NCBI GenBank assembly: GCA_002633005.1
Contig: NMRA01000013.1
Location: forward strand, 1,268,618-1,332,617
Direction of reading: 5' to 3'
Length of the DNA stretch: 64,000 nucleotides
Origin: Phoronis australis
Taxonomy: Eukaryota > Phoronida > Phoronidae
The translations under genes were made by a program, and so were the position numbers. The notes below the pieces were generated by a model. It worked only from the letters and a program-made list of their open reading frames with translations. It searched no databases and was not told the DNA's origin. This document shows, piece by piece, positions 38,521-48,775 of the stretch (its first letter is position 1; every line of letters begins with the position of its first letter).

Positions 38521-39335
38521 CTGTTTACGTAGGCACTGTTTTTAAAGTTCTTACTCATATTTTGGCCAAAAACAAATGTGCCCTACATTCCCAATTAAGT
38601 CCACTCTATATATTAACCCGCGGGATAATGGAAACCCAACTAATTATCGATAATTGTCATTCGTTAGAGCCTTGGTCTGATGACTTGACAGGCATTTTTT
38701 CAGACGGAGAGTTTGACAACCTTCCTACAAGAATGGGATAAAGACCACTTTGTGGAAGAAAAACACTCGTTATCTCCCATAGTGAAAATCGCATTCGCTT
38801 TATTACAGCGCTACCATGCCAGTTGATCGTTCACCAGACCTCCAAGTTTCCCTTGACATGGATAATTTTAGGAGCACGTCCCGCGTCATTGAAGCATGAA
38901 AATCAGTCATTCACGCAATGTGATTGCTTTGCTCGGACGAATGGGTGCACCAAAACTGCTGCAGTTTTGCCTAATTTTGTCTTGAATAGTACCCATTGCA
39001 TATTCTACAATGCAGAACAGGTGATCAAAACAACAATTTTTGCGTCATGTGGTCCAGAATACTGCAAAAATGCGGATCCCAACTGATGATTTACAAGTTT
39101 AGTTAACTTGGAATGCACTTAGCTGCTCAGACCAATTACTAATCGTTTAACGTAATGGTATAGGAGTGAGACGGAATCACGCATATTTAGATATTACTCA
39201 CAACAAATCCAACCCAAAAAGGGGGGCAGACATTTGACTAAAGTGACACATAGGTCTTAAGAATTGGTCCATGGTTTTGAAGCTAAGTGGGCCAACTGAC
39301 TCAAAGACACGTTTTTCTAGAATGATTCTTGTCCT

Positions 39336-39502
39336 CAGGGCTGATCTAGGATTTTTAGGTGGGGGGGGGGGCAGAGCAGATTATTAGACAGGATTTTGCC
39401 ATTCAGACATTCGCACCCCCGAACTAGCAAATGGAATCTGGGAGAATTTTAGAGAGGTATGGCCCACCTCCCCCTCCCCCACTCCCTCTAAATCCGCCAG
39501 TG
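39336..39502. mobile_element. Second hAT-like MITE, degraded
   Basis: The 167-bp unit starts CAGGGCTGATCTAGG and, from the other end, CACTGGCGGATTTAGAGG; a G run follows each end. Terminus style matches the element at 10334-10570. No target duplication is visible. Confidence 0.45.
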
Positions 39503-40489
39503 ATCCCGAAGAAGCCAACACGCTTCTTACCTTCCACTTATCTGAGCTTTTGACATTGATTTCATAGTAACCCCCATCGGAATAATACCAACACAATTAA
39601 AGAGCGACAGAGAAATAGCTTTCAAACGTGCAATAATGGAGGGTGGGCCGCAGACGTATATACATCTTCGCTATTCTTTAGAATTTGGAGTCTATGTAAC
39701 ATGGTCTTGCTAAAGCATTTGCATCGCCTCCAGTTCACTAACGCGAGGTCCTCGCTAAAATCAAGACTTCGCGCGATTACACGAGACATTGCCATGTATT
39801 TAAAAGAGATCACGTGACTTTGGCCGGATTTTAGCTAGGTCCCAGGGTAGGTCCTAGCGTTACTGAACGCACGCCTAGGTCTACTTACAATGTCAAGATT
39901 TGACGTCACAGCAGCAGTGTATAGGAAAGAGAAAGTGAAGCCTCAAGAAACCCTGTAGGAAGACTCGTATGGAAGCTATATGATAGATGCTATGCTACTG
40001 AATGGCTTCCGGGATCTGCCCTTTCTGATTTCCCTTTTGAAGGGGCTGTTATCGTCAAAGAAAATCGACTAGTAGGAAAACTAGTGTATGGCGAAGGAAG
40101 TGAGCGAGCTCGAATCAAACTGAAAGAGCAATAACGAATCTGACCGTGAAAATTATTAAAACTAGCAAGAAACTAGATTAAACATGTATAAGCATAATGT
40201 CTTGGTCTACATGACAGTGATTTTGACGTGACTGTTTTTTAAGTATATGTATTCATAGGTTTGGTGTGAAACTGTTGTGCTGGCTATTCCTAGTTTAAAA
40301 ACACGTTTTTTTAAAAAAAAAACTTTGATTAGTAGCGAATGGAATGAAAGGAATCATTGGAAATAATTATTATCATTATTCTTCCATCTAGCACACATTT
40401 AGGGCCCATGTTTTGTCGCTGAAGTATCTTTCTAGCTAACTCTTTTGATAGGTCATTACACAACCAGAAGCGCCATTTGTCTGTCGCAC

Positions 40490-40800
40490 GCAATTAAGTA
40501 ATAAGTGGCATGTATTGAATCTTATGGAATTGTTTTTGTGGTGCCTCGAATTCATCAGGTAGCTCATTTTGGGTGAGTCCTTTTAGGGTTTCTGGCGGAC
40601 ACTTATCAGAGTGCAATTTGTCTGTCATGGGTCATTTAGTGGCCAGTGCAACACGGTTGCTCGTTTGAAATCAGTTTTGGCTGGTATCTCGATTGACTAA
40701 TCTAGTTCATTTTTGGCCCCTTTGTAAGGTCACCATGTATCACATCCACAGTGCAAACACCGGCAGACATCAATTTCTGGGGTGCACTTTAAGTGTTCCT
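40490..40800 (-). repeat. Inverted copy of the 285-bp repeat
   Basis: Read on the minus strand it contains ACTAGATTAGTCAATCGAGATACC, AATGACCCATGACAGAC and ATTCAATACATGCCACT in the same order as 36880-37110. It thus forms an imperfect inverted pair around a 3.4-kb loop in the spacer. Confidence 0.6.
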
Positions 40801-42443
40801 GTGTCAGAAGTTTGTACCTCGTTCATCTAAGCTAAGTGCTCTGGGCTGCAGGTCCATATTCCAATGATTTCCAAATTTTCGACACTAAAGCTGGCAATAT
40901 TCATTTAATGGTAAGTTTACAAATTATGATCAATAAATTTCTTTTACAACATTTCTGAAACGACACTGCACCCATAGACTCAATATTATTTGAATTAGAC
41001 TGCCTACTTGCAAACCCGACGATATTTAGAATAAAACTTTCCATGAATTGCTTTTACAAAAAAAACAAATGAAAAAATATGCACACGCAATAGGTCGGTA
41101 TCATGTTTAATAAAAGTTCTAAATATCAGAGAGTATGTTTCAGTTGTTTTTATGCAGATTCGCGGTGATTTCAAAATGCTTAAATGACTTAAACGAACTG
41201 CCACTTCTGAAGCCTTGAAATCATTTCTAATTTGAATAGAAACAACGCCAGGGTGATTTTAAAACGTTAAATAGCCTGAAACAAACGTTACTCTCTGCTT
41301 TGTTACCCACATGTAATAGCAAACTAAACCAATTCCATCTCAAATTACTTTGAATCTGTCACTCCTGCATAAAACTACAAACCTTTGAACTCATAATATT
41401 ATTTCCCCTCTGACACAACATTGCCATAATAAGACTGAAACCTGCAAAACAATTTAAATCAACTAAACTGATATTTTACTTTGAATCTCATGCTAGTGAT
41501 GTACCTACAAAAAAATTATTGACATGAAATGTGTCTACAAGTTCAGGAAGAGAGCATTGCACAGGACCAAAATGAAATATCTCTGGTTAAATTGATATGT
41601 TTTGTAAAATGTGTCAAGTTGGTTTAATATTGCAGGCACACGTGAACACAATTTTCCAAATTGACCTCAAATCAGTCCAGACGAAACATAGTTAAACGAA
41701 TGTCTTCAAAATAACTAGAATATTCAAGGCAACTTTGATTTTTTGGCGGTGCACCAAGATGGTCTAACGGTTGAATAGTATTGAGCTTCCCCTTTTATGA
41801 AATTTCAGAAAAGACGCAAAAATACATCGAGGATTTGAATTTATGAAACATTCCTGTTTTAGTGGTCATCTCTCGGTTGGTGAAACTATTTTGTGTTGTA
41901 ATCAGGGGAAACTGAAGCAACGAGTGTCTGTAGTGGAGGGTGAAGTGGAAAAATGAAAACTTTGACGACAAAGGGAAAAGAGTTTACTGAACTTGTATTT
42001 GTTTGTGTACTATGTCTACCTATACTGACGTCAGACAGTAGGGCGCTCCTGGTTAAACGCCATCAAAAGAACATCTGCACTTCAGTGATGGTTTCAGCCT
42101 TAAACCTACATTTTAATTCGACTGGTTAGCCCCGCAAGCCAGTTATGAGTAGAAAAAGGCCACACACTCTGCCGTTCTGAAAGTAAAAACTGGGAATTGA
42201 TTATTAAGAACATGATCCCAACCTGGATGCATGGAATTTCCTCGAGGGCTGCGACGGAACCGAAAATACCACATCGGCACCAAAAGAAAATCAAGCAAAA
42301 AAACGAGTCACTGCACTGTACTGCTCTGAAATACGGCAGGTCAATGGGGGATTCATGCGCGGTCAAAGTGTTCTGCCGTTTAGTTGGTAGCGTTTCTGTA
42401 TAGGCCAACGAGTCGTTGGTCGTTCAATTAGCGCGTTTGTTTT

Positions 42444-42596
42444 GGAGCTGTAAATTACAGGCGCAACCTCCGTAGTACTGTCAGGATCAAAGAAATACAT
42501 TTGAAATTCACTACAACCATCAGTCGTCGTGTATTTTTGTGTTTTTTCTTTGATCTAGACACTACGACGCAGGTTGCCCATGTAATTTATTACTCC
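42444..42596. repeat. 153-bp hairpin upstream of defensin gene 2
   Basis: Same length and ends (GGAGCTGTAAATTACA ... TTACTCC) as the hairpin at 31782-31934, with more mismatches between arms. Confidence 0.7.
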
Positions 42597-42614
42597 AAAC
42601 AGTTCAGGGTCTAA

Positions 42615-42718
42615 CGGATAAACTCTTTACAAACGTGAATTTTTCACGCAGGATTACCAATCTACAGTATTGCAACAAAGAGGCAACTTCAACTGCTGTA
42701 CTTTCTCTGACTTGAAGG
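42615..42718 (+). promoter_or_regulatory. Altered core promoter and untranslated first exon of defensin gene 2
   Basis: At the position of the TATA box of gene 1 this copy reads TTTACAAA, so the TATA is lost. The downstream GCAACAAAGAGGCAACTTCA block and the donor (GAAGG|GTAAGTC, exon end 42718) are kept. Its acceptor is the TTGCTTGCAG ending at 45043. Confidence 0.55.
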
Positions 42719-43318
42719 GTAAGTCAATTTGCAAGCAATCGGTTGTTTTTGTCTTTTTGCATCAATAGAAAGACAACCAAAGTAATTTCTTAATTATTAT
42801 TGCTAAACTTCCGCGCAGCCAGGCTCAACATTTTCCCGACACTTGTTTATTTATAGCCTACAAGTTTGCCTATCCCATAACGTTATTCTAAGTCCCATAA
42901 CAGTTGAGATGTGCACATAGTTGAGCAGAAGCGAAATTCAAAATATGGCTATTGAATTTCAGTGTTTACAAACGACATCGTTTTATATAAAATGCACTTA
43001 AAGGTGAACTCTAATCGGTTGTAGCAGGGCCATAGGAAGGGGACAGGGGGCGTTACAGGAGTTTGGGTAAATCGTCATGACGGGCAGAGACGCAAGGTCG
43101 GGGACATGGAGCAGACGAGAAAAGACAGACCCAATAATTCATGTGTAAGAAGGAAATTTTAACAGGACATTTTTCATTTAGCAATGCCTGGTTATCTTAA
43201 AAGTCCTCAGCCCTCGAAGGGAGCCCGTTGATGGCAACCATGATAACCTTTTCCCGTGTTTTACTTATATCGCCTTTCCTTAATGTATGTATAATCCTAA
43301 GAAAATGCCCAACTTTGT

Positions 43319-43786
43319 CCAACTACAATATCTCACAAAACTGCCCAGTTGGATCCACGTGAAACTTTGGCCAACTACAATATCTCACAAAACTGCGCAG
43401 TTGGATCCACGTGAAACTTTGGCCAACTACAATATCTCACAAAACTGCCCAGTTGGATCCACGTGAAACTTTGGACAACTACAATATCTCACAAAACTAC
43501 CCAGTTGGATCCACGTGAAACTTTGGCCAACTACAATATCTCACAAAACTGCCCAGTTGGATCCATGTGAAACTTTGGCCAACTACAATATCTCACGAAA
43601 CTGCCTGGTTGGGTCCATGTGAAACTTTGGCCAACTACAATATCTCACAAAACTGCCAAGTTGGATACATGTGAAACTTTGTCCAACTACAATATCTCAC
43701 AAAACTGCCCAGTTGGATCCATGTGAAACTTTGGCCAACTACAATATCTCACGAAACTGCCCAGTTGGATCCACGTGAAACTTTCG
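43319..43786 (+). repeat. 52-bp minisatellite, nine units
   Basis: Units begin every 52 bases from 43319 to 43735 (CCAACTACAATATCTCAC ... GTGAAACTTTGG). They differ by a few substitutions each. Copy 1 of the duplication has one unit near 32638. Confidence 0.9.
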
Positions 43787-43989
43787 GATATTATGCTTCA
43801 AACGCTGTTCTCCAAAAGACTGCAAGGAATTGTTTTTAAAATGGTCTGCAGTTGCATGAGAGGTTACCAAATTTAGGAGGTTGATGGCGTTCTTGAAAAA
43901 ATAAATTCAAAATGAAAAGCAACTGAGAGCTAAGAAAAATGTTTTTGCGTTTCTTGAACATTTATATCCAATCGAATTTGATCATGTTA

Positions 43990-44876
43990 TTTACTTTGGG
44001 TGTTTTGCTATCAATTGGCGTATCTTTTTAACATGGTCACGTATCTACAGATATTTTACTTTCAGAAAGCATATACTTTTACTAAGTTAAAATCTGTAAT
44101 TTCCCAGATAATAAACAGACTTGTCGATAAGGCCTTAGATAACTTTGCTACCAACTTACTATTTTTCTACTGATATTCCCTGAAGTACTGTGCCAGGAAC
44201 AGCCCTTTAAAACAATAACTTTAAAACTTAGCTGTGGTGAAACTTTTTCCCTAACTGGACTCTAACAGATCTATACCTTAAGCCTCGTGTTTACTCTTCG
44301 AAATTGACGACACCACCACTGTACATTCCGGGACAATGTTCCCTTTAATCTGAGTTGGTCGATGCTATTTCTTTGATCTCGTTTTTCCAAGACTAACGCG
44401 GGGCATTGTACCACATAGGAAATTTTTCAAATTTTCTACCAAATTGCATGTGTTCTGAAGCCACAGTTGCATAACCCTAACCCAAGCCCAAATCTTAACC
44501 CTATTCTAACCCTAGCCCTCAAAAGGTACAATATTGCCACTAATAAGCTATTAGGCTTTCGAAGCCAGCGGTAGGAGTTAATTACGTTTCCTCTGCACCC
44601 TCAAAATAGTGCTTTTGGCAGCACATGTTTTGGCGCTTGAAGTCAAAATCATGCCCTAAACACGTCACGCCTGTATCACTTTCCGGTGTTGTCTGCACGC
44701 CAGTGATTGGGGGTGCGGCCAGAAGTGACGGCAATAGGGAGGAATCAGAAATTTGAGATCACGGGGAACGTTTAGCGAAGTCAAATTAGTTTTTGTGTGC
44801 CCTCAACATTTCTCATATTCCTACGGGTCTGTTTAGTTAAAGTGCAGTCTCAATTTTTATGGGACGAGCGATAGGG
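43990..44876. other. 0.9-kb segment present only in duplication copy 2
   Basis: Copy 1 passes directly from GAATTTGGTCATGTCATT to GAAGCTTGAGAGCACTGGG, whereas here about 890 bp intervene. The right part (44748-44862) is a diverged extra copy of the following block (44877-45000; GTCAAATTAGT, TTCTCATATTCCTACGGGTCTG). A degenerate run of CCCTAA-like words lies at 44470-44525. No gene is seen. Confidence 0.5.
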
Positions 44877-45045
44877 AGGAATTTGAAACTTGAGAGCACT
44901 GGGAGGGGGTAAACGATTGGTCAAGTCAAATTAGTCTGCGTATCCCAATATTGTTTACCTTCAACGGGCCTGTTAAGTGCAAGAGCGATCGCAATTTTAT
45001 ACGTATCTCGCAGCTGTTGAGAATAATTTAACATTGCTTGCAGAT

Positions 45046-46687
45046 ATGAAGGTGATATTTTGCTCGTTCATCGTTGCGCTCCTGGTGGGAACGCTACTGT
45101 GTGAAGAGGCGCCTGATGAAGACCGTGAAAATAGTTAGTGACTTTCCTTAATCGTGGGAAAGCAATTTAATCCATTCATTTTTCACCCTGTGGCCTTGTT
45201 CTACGTATGTGTATGTATATATGTATGTATGTGGGCGCGTGCCCGCGCGCGTGTGTGTTGTAAGAATGTATGTACGTATGAATGCTATTTCTTAGAGTAA
45301 ACAAGCCACGAACATTTTTACAATCAAGTCAGATTTAATTTCACGTTTTTTTGACTACTACCGCTGTGTTGGAAAAGTATAAGTTTTATTCATACTTTTC
45401 ACGACATAATCGTCTTTTATGTTCCCTCGTCAGATTTACTGGGACTCACTTAGTCCGCCCTTGAATTGCTAGATTCATCTAGTTCACAGCATCTATGCAA
45501 CTCAAGCTGACAAATTCTTAGCATGACAACACGTTGCCATTCCAGATATTTCTTCGGCATCAGCAAAAGTCCTTGGGTGCGAAGGCTTTGTTTTTTTTTG
45601 TTTTTTTTTAATTCAAACCTGAAAAGTCACGAATATACATTACCGGGAAATAGTCTTACGATTGTATTAGTAATCATTGGTCCAACCATAACGTAATAGT
45701 TCCATTACTACGCAGGTGTGTATGTGCCGGGCACTTGGACAACTATGGACAGAATCCTGGATCCGCGCCCCTAATGTTAGGTTAAGAGTTGTTAGGGCTG
45801 GAGTGGCTTATGATAATGAATCAATTCGAATTCATGTAATGTCAATAAAACTCACGTTTGAATGACTTCAATAATATGAAATTTGCATACCTCCAATTAC
45901 ACAATGTTTGTTACTAGCCTTTCTATGTCTCGTGTCAAATTATAATTACAGTGGTGAAGAGAGGCCTCACAAAAAAGACGTGTAATTTAATATTTTGCAA
46001 AGCTAAGTGCTCGCGTATGGGTTTCATAAACAAGAAAGGTAAATGCAAGGCTGGTCGCTGTATCTGCACTAATGAAACGAGGTGCGTATCTCACTTGAGC
46101 ACTGTCTAACTTTCGCAATAGTGATACCTTCTAAGGAGAAATGTTATTATCAGTAATCGGATGTACTGCTTAACTATAAGGAACTTAAAAAGAAAGAAAG
46201 AGAAGTAAACGCATTTTGTTCTTGCTCAATAAAAGATTCACTTCCATCACTGAAACATTTCAGTCAACTCAGTAAACTCTGAACACAAAATGGAGTATAC
46301 ATTTTTGTCAAATATAAGACAACACGTTTCTTCCAAACAAAAATGACAACATTAAAACTGGTAACATCTCTAATTAATTACCAAGGGAAGCATTCTCTGC
46401 TTAAATTACGCTAGGGCATCCAATTTTCAATGAGTACTACGTGACTGAACACCGTTGATCAAATGTGGAATCACGTGTGCCAACATGCCTCACTGAGAGG
46501 CAATGGATAACGTAACTAACGCAAATTCATGGCAGAAATATGATTTCCGAAATAGTTCCATTTTTCCACAGCGCACGAAGAAGAATGAGTGAAAACTATC
46601 AATTATATTCGTCGTGTGGCAAATTTATGCATTCATTTAAATGCTTGGTAAATCTTTTACACGAAGCCGTCTTTGAATTCCAGATGA
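45046..46687 (+). CDS. CSalpha-beta defensin prepropeptide 2
   Basis: Paralogue of the gene at 33075. Exon 1 is 45046-45133 (donor weakened to GTTAGT), exon 3 is 45952-46081, and the last exon from 46684 supplies the stop (TGA 46685-46687). The 15-nt microexon position near 45373 has lost its AG acceptor (CTACCG) and its donor has changed, so it is probably skipped. Skipping keeps the frame, giving 73 residues. Signal peptide and acidic propiece are nearly unchanged, the Lys-Arg site is kept, and the 40-residue mature peptide retains all six cysteines and spacing (CNLIFCKAKC, KGKCKAGRCIC). It is more basic than peptide 1. Concentration of replacements in the mature part hints at diversification. 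If exon 1 read through, a stop would follow at once. Confidence 0.78.
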
Positions 46688-46756
46688 AGAGCCAACCAAT
46701 ATTGAACGGACACGAAGACAGCATTAGAAGACCATTCTGGACATCTCTGCGTATTA

Positions 46757-46762
46757 AATAAA
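46757..46762 (+). terminator. Poly(A) signal of defensin gene 2
   Basis: AATAAA about 70 bases after the stop codon, matching the paralogue. Confidence 0.6.
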
Positions 46763-46927
46763 TGTATATGCTAATATCCATCCACTTGTTTTGTCTTTTT
46801 CTGTTAGAGTGTTAGAATTACATAAATATAACTGTGAAAATTTTCCGGCAACCCTTCGACCGCGTTAAAGGCTTCGATTTACAAACATTGCCAGGCCACG
46901 ACGTCCATCTCAAGTGCTTGTGGACAT

Positions 46928-46949
46928 CCCCCCCCCCCCCCNCCCCCCA
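46928..46949. other. Poly-C run with an ambiguous base
   Basis: A C homopolymer of about 20 bases contains the only N seen in the window, at 46942. The true length of the run is uncertain. Confidence 0.9.
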
Positions 46950-48685
46950 AGCATCCTATGGTACGCGCCCCATGCACTATATATTTGGCCTAAACTTATC
47001 ATGTCATTACCTCACCGCCAATTTCGGTCCGACCTCCAGAGAGCATTAGGCTTCATGTAGGCCGAAAATGCGGTCAAGTTCCAGACTTCATTGACTTCCT
47101 TATTTGGAAAATTCACGCAAGATGACCAGATTGGTAGATGTCGTTACTTTCACATTGAAAAACGCCTAAACCACCGTTTCCTTGTCTGTTAGTTTGTTAC
47201 AACTCTGTACATATCGGAAACATTTTTAGTCTGGTTAGCACGCCAGTTTAAGAATTACATATTTACAAAAACTCTATACATAATGAGTTAGTCTGAAAGA
47301 CAAGTGTTACAGTTTGCTTAAGATTTTCACCAGTGCTGCTTACAAACTAACACCCGCGTGATATAAAGTGAAAGTGTTGATGTTTCCGGGCGCCGAGCCT
47401 CAATGTGGAATTAAAAGTAAAAAACAATTATTGTGACGAGAGGCCAATCTATGTCTTCGTTTTCACCGACACCACTCTCATGACTAGTCATGAGCCAAAA
47501 TAGATTAAAGCTGTATAGAATAGTTCAGTTGATATCCTCAATGAAGCAGCCTCAGCTCTTGTGAAAGGGGTTTGGCTTCGAGAATCCCGTTTAGTGTTTC
47601 CTTGACTAGGTCAATTGAATGGCATTTTTTCAATAGAACAAGAGCTACGCGTTTAACAGCATTTAAAACAGATTTATGTCCGTTATGGATTGCGTTATTA
47701 GAAAACGGTAGACCTTTTCTATTATTCGGGACTCCAACTTATTTTGAGGAACAAGTGCATGGGTCCAGGTCGTTCCAGGTAACCATAGTTTGAACGTAAA
47801 TTATGTATTTCCGTTTCCTTGAAACTTCAAACATGGTTCTAGGCTCCAGTGACGTCATCCAACAATGTCGAACATGCACAGTCCATGTATTATTTCATTC
47901 CAGGTTGTGGGTTTCATGAAACCATGAAAAGTACGCTAACAATTCCATACTCGCTGGAATATGTAGTAAAAAAAAATATACGGATCAGTTTTTCTCCTCC
48001 AACAGAACGCTAGGCTAGACTACGACCGCGGGAATTGCGACAGAGCATTTTAATCCTATTTTCATTGTAAAGCTACAAGCGTTGATTTCAGCGAATATCT
48101 GGCGGACAATGTCAAGAATTTCAGATATTTGATTGTTTCATATCAATACTTATAACTTCAAGAAGCTTATCCCAATAATTTCAAAAATGCGTTTTTCGGT
48201 CGCAAACTGACACTGTTCATTGACTAAAGATGTTCACAACTTATTACAAATAATTTTCTTTAACAAAAACTTAACAGTTGTGTGAATTGACGCTTCACCC
48301 AGTACTTAAAGGTCACATGAAAACTGTTTTTCACTCAATTGGGCTGCGTACGTGCAAACACGTCGATTTTTTAGAATAATTTTTTCATTTTTTTATTCAA
48401 AATGTCATCGGTAAATCAAAACAATTGTTCAGTGGCTTACAAGTGAATTATTTTAAATTAATTTTGCATTTTTACCCATGTAGTTCACGACTCCCCCAGG
48501 GGCACTGATCATAGAGAAAAACGCATCGAACATACGAGACAGTCTTTGTCACTTTGCCCCACCCAAATATTTACTGCTCTCGAAGCATTCACAACGTATT
48601 GTCTTTAAATGTCATCGTTGACATTTTACCACGAAGTTGTTATTTTCAGCCGCGGGCAGATCGGATATGAATTGTTGTTAAAGCG

Positions 48686-48692
48686 TATAAAA
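48686..48692 (+). promoter_or_regulatory. TATA box of the C-type lectin gene
   Basis: TATAAAA lies 84 bases before the ATG at 48776, implying a start near 48716 and a leader of about 60 bases. Confidence 0.6.
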
Positions 48693-48775
48693 GTTGAGTG
48701 TTATGTAGACTACAACATTTGGTACCAAGTACTCATGCTTAATACAAATACATCCTGGCTTGATCACTATACCGA

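Larger units (their letters stand above)
38560..41339. other. Spacer between the duplicated blocks
   Basis: No gene is supported here. It contains a small MITE (39336-39502) and the inverted copy of the 285-bp repeat (about 40490-40800), otherwise unremarkable AT-rich sequence. Confidence 0.4.
41340..48165 (+). repeat. Segmental duplication, copy 2 (defensin block)
   Basis: Collinear with 29781-36745 (landmarks listed there). It ends near 48165, about 0.6 kb before the C-type lectin gene. It contains a 52-bp array and a 0.9-kb segment absent from copy 1. Confidence 0.8.
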
